A stretch of DNA of 47,658 bases from an uncultured Candidatus Melainabacteria bacterium (GCA_934717745.1 CAKUZB010000013.1:1-47658); one strand, 5' to 3'; counted from the stretch's first letter, positions 34,369 to 43,257 are shown. The notes: generated by a model not told the origin, from the letters alone. Made by a program: numbers and translations.

Positions 34369-34397
34369 TTTACAAGAAAAAAAGTCTTTGCTATAAT
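34369..34397 (+). promoter_or_regulatory. Promoter of tRNA-Asn
   Basis: TTTACA (34369-34374), 17 bases, TATAAT (34392-34397). The -35 overlaps a weak hairpin AAAGACTTT/AAAGTCTTT (34363-34389) that may end the ABC transcript. Confidence 0.75.
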
Positions 34398-34412
34398 AAG
34401 TGTACAGAATAT

Positions 34413-34484
34413 TCCTCGATAGCTCAATGGTGGAGCAACCGGCTGTTAACCGGTAGGTTGTTGGTTCGAGCCCAACTCGGGGAG
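34413..34484 (+). tRNA. tRNA-Asn (anticodon GTT)
   Basis: A 72-base cloverleaf with acceptor stem TCCTCGA / TCGGGGA (34413-34419 with 34477-34483), anticodon arm CCGGC-TGTTAAC-CGG-type with GTT, a T arm with GGTTCGAGCC, and a G discriminator. CCA is not encoded. It has a consensus promoter and a T-rich tail. Confidence 0.95.
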
Positions 34485-34544
34485 TATTTTTTCATGTCTA
34501 TATTTCAGCATTCATTGTCTGGAAAATATTGAGAGATAAATGTC

Positions 34545-35678
34545 ATGAAAAAAATTTTAATAATCTTATTTACTTTATTCATAACTTTGCCGGTTTTTGC
34601 ATCTTCTCAGTTTGATGATACAAAGGATAAAGTTTTAAAATCTGAAATAGGGATTGTTGAAAAGATTGAATATGAAGATGTCGAACAAAATTTTTCTGAA
34701 AAAAGTCAAGTTCAGCAGATTGTTACCGTAAAACTTTTGACAGGCGAATTTAAAGGGCAGACAACAGTTGTAGATAACATGCTTACAAATAATCCTTATT
34801 ATGATATTTTTTTAAAAAAGGGTGATAAGGTTATTTTACACGCAGAGTTTGAAAATGACGGTGATACTGTAGATTATTTTATTGCAGATATTCAACGTGT
34901 AAATTTCTTATATTTGTTATTCTTCCTATTTGCAGGGTTATTGGTCTTGGTTGGAAGAAAGAAAGGATTTTATAGTTTATTTTCAATTATTGTAACTGTT
35001 CTTTTAATTTTATTTGTTCTTGTTCCGCTTGTAAGATTTGGCATGAATCCAATTTTGGTTGCGTTAATAATTTCTTTAGTTTCAACTGCAATAACCATGT
35101 ATTTGGTTGGCGGATTTAATAAAAAAAGTACCGCTGCGGTGTTGGGTACTATTGGAAGTTTACTTGTGGCTTCTACATTGTCGCTTTTAACAATAAGATT
35201 TTCAAGACTTACAGGTTTTTGTTGTGAAGAAACAATGTTTTTGTATCAAGCCGACCCAAGTTTAAATTTTAAAGGCATTTTGACCGCATCAATGATGTTA
35301 GCAACTTTGGGGGCAGTTATGGATACAGGCATGTCAATTGCAAGTAGTATTAATGAATTTTTTATGATTAATCCAAAATTAACTCCGAAAGAATTGTTTT
35401 TTTCCGGCATGAATGTAGGTAAAGATATTATCGGAACTATGGCAAATACATTGATTTTAGTGTATTTAGGCGGTTCGTTGCCTTTGGTTTTGTTATCACA
35501 AAATATTGATTTGCAAAAGTTTTTCAATCTTAATCAAGTTGTAACTGAAATTTCTTCGGCAGTTATCGGAAGTATTTCTCTTGTTGTTTGTGTTCCAATT
35601 ACTGCTTTGGTTGCAGCACATGTTGTTACAATGAATAAAACAGAACAAATCGGAGAATTTTTCGATGATGAAGAATAA
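34545..35678 (+). CDS. YibE/F-family membrane protein
   Basis: The 377-aa protein has a signal-peptide-like start (KKILIILFTLFITLPVFA), a 100-residue extracytoplasmic beta-rich domain (IVTVKLLTGEFKGQ), then seven or so helices with the family blocks YSLFSIIVTVLLILFVLVPL and AVMDTGMSIASSINE. These are features of YibE/F-like transporters of unknown substrate. A GAGAG Shine-Dalgarno precedes the ATG. It overlaps the next gene by 14 bases. Confidence 0.82.
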   Translation: MKKILIILFTLFITLPVFASSQFDDTKDKVLKSEIGIVEKIEYEDVEQNFSEKSQVQQIVTVKLLTGEFKGQTTVVDNMLTNNPYYDIFLKKGDKVILHAEFENDGDTVDYFIADIQRVNFLYLLFFLFAGLLVLVGRKKGFYSLFSIIVTVLLILFVLVPLVRFGMNPILVALIISLVSTAITMYLVGGFNKKSTAAVLGTIGSLLVASTLSLLTIRFSRLTGFCCEETMFLYQADPSLNFKGILTASMMLATLGAVMDTGMSIASSINEFFMINPKLTPKELFFSGMNVGKDIIGTMANTLILVYLGGSLPLVLLSQNIDLQKFFNLNQVVTEISSAVIGSISLVVCVPITALVAAHVVTMNKTEQIGEFFDDEE

Positions 35679-36996
35679 AACTTTTTGGGTTTGCATTGTT
35701 TTTTGGATAATTTTTACTCTTTTAAGAACGATTTTTCACCAACCTTGGAGTGATGAAGCGACGGCATGGGAATTTGCAAGAGATTTTGAGTGGGGTTCAA
35801 TTTTAGAATCTTTAAAATACGAAGGGCATTTTTTTGTTTGGTATTTGATTTTGCTTCCTTTTGCAAAACTGAATTTAGGCTACCCATACTCAATGTTGAT
35901 GCTGAATTGGGCATTTTGTTTCGGTGCAATACTTCTTCTGTGGAAGTATGCAAAATTTAATAATTTTATAAAAGTTGCAATAATTTTTTCGTTCCCATTT
36001 TTGGCATATTATCCCGTTGTTGCAAGATGTTATTCTATCGGAATTTTGTTATTATTTCTTCTTTGTGCGATGTACAAAGATAGGCTGAAACACCCGATTG
36101 TGTATGCAAGTATTGTTTTTGTTTGTGCTAATACAAGTTTAATGGCTTGTATTGGTGCGTTAATTTTTGGTGCAGTTTTACTTTTTGATTTATTTAAATT
36201 AAAACAGAAAAAGGATTTGAAAATTTGTCTAAGTATAGCGTTTTTGTGCATTATAACGTTATTAGTGCAAGTTTTAAATGTAAAAATGGGCGGTGTGCCT
36301 GAAAATAAAATCCATGGAATTGCAAAAGAAATTCTTTTAAATCCGTTTGTATATTTTACTCCGGTTGTGAATGCGATTTTGCTTACATTTTTTACTATAG
36401 GTTTCACATTAAGTCTATTTAAAGATAAGTTAGTTTTCGGATTTTTATTGATAACTTACGGATTTTTGCTTTCGTTTTTCCAATTCTGCTATTGCGGAGA
36501 TTTTTGGCATTGGTATTTCTTGTATATTTATTTGATTTGCGGTTGTTGGATTGGATTTGATAGAGAATTTTTAACCGATAAATCAAGACAAATAACAATA
36601 ATTCTGCTTTGTTTTATTTCTATTTTATTCATTTTTGATATGAAATATGAGCCAAGAGTTTTTGTTTCAAATTCAAGGGATATTGCAAATTTTGTCAAAG
36701 CAAACAATCAAGTACATTTTATCTATTTTGACAATATTTTAAAATCAACTTTGCCTTATTTACACAATGATAACTATGACATTTCTTACTTTGCAAATAA
36801 AAATAGGACAAAAGATACAATTCAATTTTATACAGTTAAAAGTTATTTGAAATTAGATAAAATAAATTATTCTATTTGGGCAAATTGTGATGAAATTTCA
36901 GATTTGGTAAATGAAAATGGTGATAAAATTAAGTTTTCGCTAGTGAAAGATTTTAGAAATAGATATTGTGTTTATAAAACAGAATATATAAAATAA
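35665..36996 (+). CDS. Polytopic membrane protein, GT-C-like
   Basis: The 443-aa protein has about nine helices and no signal peptide. Its first loop holds WSDEATAWEFARD and a following RCYSIGILLL block, as in GT-C enzymes (compare WYDEGHS and IRMYSM in the gene at 27242). I infer a second polyprenyl-phosphate sugar transferase, with moderate confidence. Its start overlaps the YibE/F gene by 14 bases, showing translational coupling. An ATG at 35668 is an alternative. Confidence 0.6.
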   Translation: MMKNKTFWVCIVFWIIFTLLRTIFHQPWSDEATAWEFARDFEWGSILESLKYEGHFFVWYLILLPFAKLNLGYPYSMLMLNWAFCFGAILLLWKYAKFNNFIKVAIIFSFPFLAYYPVVARCYSIGILLLFLLCAMYKDRLKHPIVYASIVFVCANTSLMACIGALIFGAVLLFDLFKLKQKKDLKICLSIAFLCIITLLVQVLNVKMGGVPENKIHGIAKEILLNPFVYFTPVVNAILLTFFTIGFTLSLFKDKLVFGFLLITYGFLLSFFQFCYCGDFWHWYFLYIYLICGCWIGFDREFLTDKSRQITIILLCFISILFIFDMKYEPRVFVSNSRDIANFVKANNQVHFIYFDNILKSTLPYLHNDNYDISYFANKNRTKDTIQFYTVKSYLKLDKINYSIWANCDEISDLVNENGDKIKFSLVKDFRNRYCVYKTEYIK

Positions 36997-37039
36997 GTTA
37001 TGATATAATAAAATCAGAATATAAAAAGAGGTTTTAACA

Positions 37040-37549
37040 ATGATTGAAATGCGTGTAATGGGTATTGCCCTAGATACAAGAACAGGTTCACCGATTGTAG
37101 TTCTTCATGATAAAGACAACAGAAAGGCTTTGCCGATTTGGATTGGTTCTGCTGAGGCAAGTGCGATTATCAGAAAGATTGAAAACTTGCAAGTTGCACG
37201 TCCAATGACGCATGATTTGATTATTGATATTATACAAAAAATGGGTTATGAACTGGAAAAAGTTGAAATTGATGATGTTGAAAAAGATACATATTTTGCA
37301 TCATTAGTGTTAACAAAAGATGGCGAAGAACCTATCGAAATTGATTGCCGTCCGTCTGATGCTATTGCAGTTGCAATAAGAGTTGAAGCACCTATTTATG
37401 TTGCATCATCAGTCCTTGCAACCGGTGCTGTTTCAACTGACCCGTCAAAAGATGAAGAAGAAGCACAAGAGTTCAAAAATTTTGTACAAAATTTGAAACC
37501 GTCTGATTTTGAAAAATTATTGAAAGGTCATGAAGAATCTGACCAATAG
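37040..37549 (+). CDS. Bifunctional nuclease family protein (DUF151)
   Basis: The 169-aa protein matches the bifunctional nuclease (BFN/DUF151) family: MRVMGIALDTRTGSPIVVLHD, LPIWIGSAEASAI, RPMTHDLI and CRPSDAIAVAIRVEAPIYV. Plant and bacterial members have DNase/RNase activity. Here the role is unknown. The Shine-Dalgarno is AAGAGG and the promoter upstream has an extended -10, TGATATAAT, at 37001-37009. Confidence 0.88.
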   Translation: MIEMRVMGIALDTRTGSPIVVLHDKDNRKALPIWIGSAEASAIIRKIENLQVARPMTHDLIIDIIQKMGYELEKVEIDDVEKDTYFASLVLTKDGEEPIEIDCRPSDAIAVAIRVEAPIYVASSVLATGAVSTDPSKDEEEAQEFKNFVQNLKPSDFEKLLKGHEESDQ

Positions 37550-37775
37550 TTTTTTTCAAAAATATTAGGACTTTTCTCAACCCAAATAAATGTAACCTGT
37601 TTATTTTGTTTAAACGGGTTTGTTGTGTAGGTTTGAGTTTTGTGTTTATTTTTTAATAAATTTTTTGTGTATTTAAAAAATTCCATAGTAAAATTATTTC
37701 ACATTTTTGCTTATTTTAACCCCTAAAAAGTACTAAAAATCGATTTTAGACGGGTATTTGTGTTAGAATTAAAAT
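37550..37775. other. 226-base gap with weak hairpins
   Basis: No gene is visible. An imperfect AACCTGTTTA / TAAACGGGTT hairpin (37591-37618) lies inside partially complementary CTCAACCC and GGTTTGAG arms. It may terminate the nuclease gene transcript. The thiL -10 box is at the right end. Confidence 0.4.
37761..37769 (+). promoter_or_regulatory. Predicted leaderless promoter with extended -10 (thiL)
   Basis: TGT followed by TAGAAT (37764-37769), then six bases to the ATG. The TG makes an extended -10, which can dispense with a good -35. No Shine-Dalgarno. Confidence 0.6.
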
Positions 37776-38708
37776 ATGAAAGAAATTGAAATAATTGACG
37801 CTATAAAAAATACTTTATCTTCTGAGTATATTGGCGATGATTGTGCGTTTTTAGAGGATTTGGGTATTGTTGTAACTCAAGATAGCCTTGTTGAAGACAT
37901 TCATTTTTCAAGAAAATTTTCATCGGCATATAAATTGGGCTATAAATCAGTAGCCGTTAATCTTAGCGATATATATGCTTCAGGTGCTGAAGCGAAGTAT
38001 TTGACGGTTTCTTTGTCTTTACCAAAAGATGTTGATACGAAATATGTAAAAGATTTTTACGACGGGGCAAAAAGTATTTTAAACGGTGCAAAAATTGTCG
38101 GAGGCGATGTTACAGGCTCTGATAAAATTTTTGTGTCAATAACGGCAATTGGCTCGACAAAAAACAGAAAAATTTCATCACGTAAAAATGCAAAAAACGG
38201 ATATAAAATTATTACAAACGGTGTCCATGGCTCTAGTTCGGCAGGATTTTTTGCTTTACAAAAGGGTATTTGCGGGCATGAAACAATAAAAAACGAACAT
38301 TTAATGCCAACAGTTTCAAATGAATTGTCTAATGCGATTTCACAAACAGCGGAGTTTGATTATGCGATGATGGATTCGTCTGACGGATTAATGGACACAT
38401 TGTTTAAAATTGCGGATAATAGTGGTTTTACGGCAAGAGTAGATTTTAACAAAATTCCTTATGATAGAGATATTGAAACATTAGAAAATTTTGATTTCAA
38501 AAAGGCTATTTTTTATGGTGGAGAAGATTATAAACTTGTTTGTGCGATTTCAAAAGAGGATTTAACGAAAATTAATTCAAATTTATACACAGAAATAGGT
38601 GAAATTGTTGAAAAAAATGGGAATAATATTGTTGAAGTTAAATTTAGCGACGGAGTAAAAAAGTTTACGAAAAAAGATATTGAAGAAAATTTGTTTAAAC
38701 ATTTTTAA
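37776..38708 (+). CDS. thiL: Thiamine-monophosphate kinase
   Basis: The 310-aa ThiL adds phosphate to thiamine monophosphate to give the active cofactor thiamine pyrophosphate. It has GDDCAFLED in the N-terminal ATP-binding fold, TQDSLVEDIHF, the AVNLSDIYASGAEAKYL block, VGGDVTGSD and DSSDGLMDTL, all characteristic of the family. The gene stands alone and lacks other thi genes nearby. No Shine-Dalgarno is present. Confidence 0.92.
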   Translation: MKEIEIIDAIKNTLSSEYIGDDCAFLEDLGIVVTQDSLVEDIHFSRKFSSAYKLGYKSVAVNLSDIYASGAEAKYLTVSLSLPKDVDTKYVKDFYDGAKSILNGAKIVGGDVTGSDKIFVSITAIGSTKNRKISSRKNAKNGYKIITNGVHGSSSAGFFALQKGICGHETIKNEHLMPTVSNELSNAISQTAEFDYAMMDSSDGLMDTLFKIADNSGFTARVDFNKIPYDRDIETLENFDFKKAIFYGGEDYKLVCAISKEDLTKINSNLYTEIGEIVEKNGNNIVEVKFSDGVKKFTKKDIEENLFKHF

Positions 38709-38737
38709 TTGACAATAAGTGTCAAAACTGTTATATT
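38709..38737 (+). promoter_or_regulatory. Promoter of prepilin gene
   Basis: TTGACA (38709-38714), 17 bases, TATATT (38732-38737), beginning right after the thiL stop. Confidence 0.7.
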
Positions 38738-38758
38738 TTTGAAAAAGGAAAGAAATTT

Positions 38759-39463
38759 ATGAAAAATATTAAAAGAACGTTAGCATTTACATTGGCGGAA
38801 ATTGTATTTGTAATGGGTATTATCGGTGTCGTTGCAACCCTGACGTTTACAAATGCAAGAAAAGATACTGATGTTGTGGAAAAAATTGCACAGTTAAAAA
38901 AAACTGACGAAATTTTATCTACGGCATTTGCTCAAGCAGTTGCTGAAAATGGAAACATTTCAAATTGGGGTACAAATGGTACTTGGCCAACAAGAGCCCA
39001 AATTTGGGAGGTTCTTGCTCCTTATTTAAAACTAAAAAGAGATTGTGGTAATTCAACAGGTTGTTGGAAATCTGGTCGTATTGGTTTTTTACCTGGTATT
39101 AATCTTGAAAATGGCGAGAATATAGATGGAAGCAATAGTTCTTATAAGGGAATTCTTGTTAATGGTGCATCAATTTCAACTTATCAACCTTTTGGTGCTT
39201 CTGCTTGCGATTTTGCTATGTTGATAGATGTTAACGGTAAAAATAAAGGTACATATAGATATGGTGATGATGTTTTTGCTTTTTGTGTAAGAAGGAATGG
39301 ACAAGTTAGTGCTTACGGGTTATATGATGCAGATGATTTAAGATATTGCCTTTCAGCAACCGGTCTTTATTGTACATCTTGGGTTATGAAGTTTGGTAAT
39401 CAAGATTATATGAAGCCTTGCAAAAACCAATTGAGTTGGGACGACAAACATAGTTGTAGATAA
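38759..39463 (+). CDS. Prepilin-like protein
   Basis: The 234-aa protein has the type IV prepilin signature: a short basic leader MKNIKRTLA, then FTLAE (cleavage after Ala, Phe N-methylated) and the hydrophobic helix IVFVMGIIGVVATLTF. A large C-terminal globular part follows, ending CKNQLSWDDKHSCR. This leader is a hallmark of the many pseudopilin-like proteins I recall in Gastranaerophilales. A strong promoter and GGA Shine-Dalgarno precede it. The paralogue at the window start shares the C-terminal design. No pilin secretion machinery is in the window. Confidence 0.85.
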   Translation: MKNIKRTLAFTLAEIVFVMGIIGVVATLTFTNARKDTDVVEKIAQLKKTDEILSTAFAQAVAENGNISNWGTNGTWPTRAQIWEVLAPYLKLKRDCGNSTGCWKSGRIGFLPGINLENGENIDGSNSSYKGILVNGASISTYQPFGASACDFAMLIDVNGKNKGTYRYGDDVFAFCVRRNGQVSAYGLYDADDLRYCLSATGLYCTSWVMKFGNQDYMKPCKNQLSWDDKHSCR

Positions 39464-39491
39464 TAAATTATATATTATATAATAATAAATA

Positions 39492-39519
39492 GTCCGCCGA
39501 AACATTAGTTTCGGCGGAC
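39492..39519. terminator. Shared terminator (prepilin / fabI)
   Basis: Stem GTCCGCCGAAAC / GTTTCGGCGGAC with an ATTA loop between convergent genes. Confidence 0.85.
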
Positions 39520-39542
39520 ATTTGTTTGTATTTTTTAATTAA

Positions 39543-40352
39543 TTATTTTTGAAGTGAGTCTTTTACTAAGTCCATTTCATCTAATGATGCGTAAACTGAA
39601 CGGCAACCGCAATCTACATAAAGGATTTCGCCTGTTGTACCGCTTGAAAGTGGTGAACTCAAGTACATACCTGCTTTACCAACATCTTCAAGTGCTGTGT
39701 TACGTTTTAGAGGTGATTTTAATGCTGCTGCTTTTAACATGTGGTTAAAGCCTGAAATTCCGCTTGCTGCCAATGTTTTGATAGGGCCTGCTGACAAGCA
39801 ATTTACTCTTACGCCAACTTTACCCATATCCATTGCCAAGTATCTCATTGATGATTCAAGAGCCGCTTTAGCAACACCCATTACGTTGTAGTTTGCAACG
39901 TAGTATTCTGAACCTAAGTATGTTAATGCAAGAACTGAACCGCCTTCGTTCATAATTGGTCTTGCTTCTCTACAAATTGAGATTAATGAATATGCACTTA
40001 CACCTAATGCTAAGTCCCAACCTGCTTTTGATGTATTAATAAATTCACCTTGTAAATCTTCTCTGTTTGCGAAGGCTACTGCGTGAACTACGAAGTCTAA
40101 TTTGCCATAAATTTTTTCACATTCTGCGAAAACTGCTTTTACTTCATCTTCTTTTGTAACGTCGCAAGACATGATTAATTTTGAATTCATATCTTCTGCC
40201 AAAGGTCTAACACGTTTTTCCATTACTTCGCCAGCGTATGTGAAAGCGATGTCTGCACCTTCGTCAAATAATTGTTTTGCAATAGCATATGCGATGCCAT
40301 GTGTGTTTGACACGCCAAATATAATACCTTTTTTACCTTGCATAATTCCCAT
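39543..40352 (-). CDS. fabI: Enoyl-[acyl-carrier-protein] reductase (NADH)
   Basis: The 269-aa FabI reduces the trans-2-enoyl-ACP in fatty-acid elongation. It is a short-chain dehydrogenase with the nucleotide-binding FGVSNTHGIAYAIAKQL start, ADIAFTYAGE, and the active-site YNVMGVAK (Tyr and Lys of the Y-x6-K form). Length is standard. A GGAGG Shine-Dalgarno is 7 bases before the first of two nearby ATGs (40352). Confidence 0.93.
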   Translation of the reverse strand: MGIMQGKKGIIFGVSNTHGIAYAIAKQLFDEGADIAFTYAGEVMEKRVRPLAEDMNSKLIMSCDVTKEDEVKAVFAECEKIYGKLDFVVHAVAFANREDLQGEFINTSKAGWDLALGVSAYSLISICREARPIMNEGGSVLALTYLGSEYYVANYNVMGVAKAALESSMRYLAMDMGKVGVRVNCLSAGPIKTLAASGISGFNHMLKAAALKSPLKRNTALEDVGKAGMYLSSPLSSGTTGEILYVDCGCRSVYASLDEMDLVKDSLQK

Positions 40353-40456
40353 AATTTTACCTCCTTATGGATAAATAAATTGAGTTCTTTTTCTTAATTC
40401 TACTAAAAAAATATTTAATAATCAAATTTATGAATTGTGAATGGAAAGTATATTTA

Positions 40457-40473
40457 TTCGTAGAGGATACGAA
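40457..40473 (-). terminator. Weak hairpin downstream of ABC ATPase
   Basis: Minus-strand TTCGTA / TACGAA around a five-base loop. The U tract is poor, so it may be an attenuating hairpin rather than a strong terminator. Confidence 0.35.
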
Positions 40474-40477
40474 ATTT

Positions 40478-41536
40478 TTATGCAAGTCTTTCTCCGGTTT
40501 CTTTGTCAAAATATAAGAAATCGTCTTGATTTAGACTTAAATTAAATTCGTCTTCTACTAAATAATCTGTACTTAATTTAGCACAGCATTTGTTTTCACC
40601 AATATTGAAGTATATAATTTGTTCAGAACCTAAAAGTTCTGTCATTTCAGTTTTTACACGTAATTTAATTCTTCCTGTATTATTCATCATAAATTCAGGT
40701 CGAATTCCAACAGTAACTTCACTTCTATTGCCTAATTTGTCTAAAACTTTTCTTGTTAATTCAATAACCGGTTCAGTCATAATCAAAGTTCCATTAACTA
40801 TTTTACAATCAATGAAATTCATTTGAGGTGAACCGATAAATCCGGCAACAAATTTGTTTTGAGGGTTATTATAAACATTTAAAGGTGTATCAACTTGTTG
40901 AATTTTGCCTTTATCTAAAATTACAATTCTATCACCCATTGTAAGTGCTTCTGTTTGGTCGTGAGTTACATAAATAAATGTTGTTTGTAATTTTTCGTGT
41001 AATTTTTTAATTTCTGCACGCATTTGTACTCTTAATTTTGCATCTAAATTTGATAAAGGTTCGTCCATTAAGAATACTTTAGGATTTCTTACAATAGCAC
41101 GACCAAGTGCAACACGCTGACGTTGACCGCCCGAAAGTTGTTTTGGTTTTCTATCTAAATATTCTGTCAAGTTCAATATTTCTGCGGCTTCACGAACTTT
41201 TTTGTCGATAGTTTCTTTATCAACTTTTCTCATTTTTAAGCCGAAAGCGATGTTTTCGTAAACTGTCATGTGAGGGTATAAAGCGTAACTTTGGAATACA
41301 AAAGCAATATCTCTGTCTTTTGGGTGAACATTATTTACTTTTTTGTCGCCAATATAAATGTTTCCACCTGAAATTTCCTCTAAACCTGCAATCATTCTTA
41401 AAATTGTAGATTTTCCGCAACCCGATGAGCCAACAAGAATAATAAATTCTTTGTCTTTTATTGTTAAATTCACTCCATCGATTACACGTTTTTTGTCATA
41501 AGATTTTATGACATTTTCAAGTCTAACTTCACTCAT
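40478..41536 (-). CDS. Sugar ABC transporter ATPase (UgpC/MalK-like)
   Basis: The 352-aa ATPase has Walker A GSSGCGKST, signature LSGGQRQRVALGRA, Walker B VFLMDEPLSNLDAK and His in VTHDQTEALTMG, plus a C-terminal TOBE-type domain (about 235-350), matching MalK/UgpC/MsmK importers. No permease or binding protein lies beside it, so it may serve several permeases. Its start overlaps the upstream sensor-kinase-like gene by 8 bases on the same strand, so the two are translated together. Confidence 0.87.
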   Translation of the reverse strand: MSEVRLENVIKSYDKKRVIDGVNLTIKDKEFIILVGSSGCGKSTILRMIAGLEEISGGNIYIGDKKVNNVHPKDRDIAFVFQSYALYPHMTVYENIAFGLKMRKVDKETIDKKVREAAEILNLTEYLDRKPKQLSGGQRQRVALGRAIVRNPKVFLMDEPLSNLDAKLRVQMRAEIKKLHEKLQTTFIYVTHDQTEALTMGDRIVILDKGKIQQVDTPLNVYNNPQNKFVAGFIGSPQMNFIDCKIVNGTLIMTEPVIELTRKVLDKLGNRSEVTVGIRPEFMMNNTGRIKLRVKTEMTELLGSEQIIYFNIGENKCCAKLSTDYLVEDEFNLSLNQDDFLYFDKETGERLA

Positions 41537-42683
41537 TTACTGCTTGCATTACCTTTTCTGTTGGAATAATAACGTTGTATGTTGTTCCTTGCATAGCCTC
41601 AGTATCAACCCAAACATTACCTTTTAACATTTTGATTGCATTTTTAATTGTCGCAAATGCGATTGAACGAACAATCGATTTTTTATTTGGGTTTTCCAGT
41701 TGTGCGTAAGGTTCAAATAGTGTATCAAGGTCAGTTTCGCTTATTCCTAATCCCATATCTTGGATTGAAAATAACATAAATGATTTTTCGCTTGCGTTTT
41801 CAAACGGTACTAAACCTGATTCGCTTACATATTCTAAATCCGGATGTTTTACGTTAATTGTAATATCGCCTACATCAGTTGATGCGATTGCGTTTTCAAT
41901 AATATTTTGTAAAATTAATTTTAATACTTTTTCATCAGAATAAATTGTTCTTTTTATGTCAGAAGCCACATCAACAGTAACATTTAATTTTTTTTCTTTG
42001 ATTTCATTTTCATGTAGTTTTAAAACTGAATTTAAAACACTTACTGCATCAAAATAACTAAATTTGTGTTCGAACAAGTTTGATTCTGTTTTTGACAAAT
42101 CAACAATTCTATTAAATAGTTGAAGAACTTCTTCTGAATTTTTGTTTATGATATTCAAATATTTTTCTTGTTTATCGCTTAAATCACCGCCCAAACCGTC
42201 TAAAATTGCTTGAGAAAATCCTATTACAGATTGAAGCGGAGTTTTTATTTCTCCTGCAAGTTTAACGATAAAATTATTTTTATCTTTGTTAATCTTTTTT
42301 GAACTTTCGTGTTCAACAATAATGCTTGTTAAAGTTTTGTAATTTTGAGTGTTGTTTCTCATAATAACCAAAAAACCATCATCAGTTTTGCTTGCTGACA
42401 ATTCAAAGAACATATCTTTGTCAAGACTTGATTTTGTACGGACAACAGTTGTTTTATCAATGTCTGCAATTTTTACGATTAAATCCATCGCATTATCTAA
42501 AAGGTCGTCAATATAACCTTCTGCAAAATTTTCTTTTAATCCGCTTAAAGTTTTTTGTGCCAAATCGTTACACCACAAGAAACTACCTTGCGGATTTAAC
42601 AAGACTACATTGTCCGGAAGTTTTGTAAGTAAATCTTCTTCTTCCTCGTTTTTTACAAATAAATTTTTTATAAATTCTAACAT
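41529..42683 (-). CDS. Degenerate histidine-kinase-like protein
   Basis: The 384-aa protein starts with a possible membrane-associated segment and a PAS-like domain (about 20-140), followed by HisKA and HATPase domains. In the H-box, usual S-H-E-L-R-T-P, I read AGEIKTP, so the phosphoacceptor His position is Gly (codon at 42252-42254). The ATP lid's Gly-rich G2 box is also lost, though the DMGLG and GTTYNV boxes remain. I infer a pseudokinase. The start at 42683 has a TATACT box and AAGG-type Shine-Dalgarno upstream. The frame reaches back to 42749. No response regulator is adjacent. It overlaps the ABC ATPase gene. Confidence 0.72.
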   Translation of the reverse strand: MLEFIKNLFVKNEEEEDLLTKLPDNVVLLNPQGSFLWCNDLAQKTLSGLKENFAEGYIDDLLDNAMDLIVKIADIDKTTVVRTKSSLDKDMFFELSASKTDDGFLVIMRNNTQNYKTLTSIIVEHESSKKINKDKNNFIVKLAGEIKTPLQSVIGFSQAILDGLGGDLSDKQEKYLNIINKNSEEVLQLFNRIVDLSKTESNLFEHKFSYFDAVSVLNSVLKLHENEIKEKKLNVTVDVASDIKRTIYSDEKVLKLILQNIIENAIASTDVGDITINVKHPDLEYVSESGLVPFENASEKSFMLFSIQDMGLGISETDLDTLFEPYAQLENPNKKSIVRSIAFATIKNAIKMLKGNVWVDTEAMQGTTYNVIIPTEKVMQAVNE

Positions 42684-42772
42684 AAACACCCTTACCTTTT
42701 TTAGTATATCATAGACGGTATTTTTGGCAAGCACACACCATTTTTGCAAAAATATGTTTTGAAAGTTACAAT

Positions 42773-42801
42773 TTGACTAGTTTAATTAAGTATTGTAAAC
42801 T
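42773..42801 (+). promoter_or_regulatory. Promoter of the small orphan gene
   Basis: TTGACT (42773-42778), 17 bases, then TAAACT (42796-42801). Confidence 0.5.
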
Positions 42802-42886
42802 ATATAAAAATCAACTAGCAAAAAAAATTTTTTTGAGGTTTAAAACATACATAAATTTAACCAAATATTGGGAGAAAGTTATAAAA

Positions 42887-43231
42887 ATGAATGAATTTGA
42901 TAATATAAATGCATTACGATTTCAAAAAATCGATATAAAACGTGATAAGGCAAAAAAATCTGCCGCTCCTGAGGGTTGCGAAGAAGATATTGAATATACA
43001 AACTTCAAAAATGCAAAAGCGGAATCACTTGGACGTTCTCAAGTTTCAAGACCTGATAATGTTGAAAGCGATGTAAAGTTTATGATGAAAAATCCTAAAT
43101 TTTGCATGCAAGCAAATATGTTTTTTGATAATGCTTATGAACTTTTAAAACAACAAAATGAAGAACACGCATACGAAAAGTCTGCTCAAATGCTTGCTTC
43201 ATTTAAAAACGAATTTTTAATGTTAAAATAA
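42887..43231 (+). CDS. Small protein of unknown function
   Basis: The 114-aa protein has no signal peptide or membrane helix. It has a basic early part (FQKIDIKRDKAKKSA) and a helical C-terminal half with the DNAYELLKQQNEEHAYEKSAQM stretch split by charged residues. The family is not recognised. The upstream frame extension to 42773 is unlikely because the ATG at 42887 has a GGGAGA Shine-Dalgarno. It is divergent from the sensor-kinase gene and ends at a strong terminator, so it is probably a real lineage-specific gene. Confidence 0.6.
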   Translation: MNEFDNINALRFQKIDIKRDKAKKSAAPEGCEEDIEYTNFKNAKAESLGRSQVSRPDNVESDVKFMMKNPKFCMQANMFFDNAYELLKQQNEEHAYEKSAQMLASFKNEFLMLK

Positions 43232-43257
43232 CTTGGTATATTTTTGGTTTAATGATA

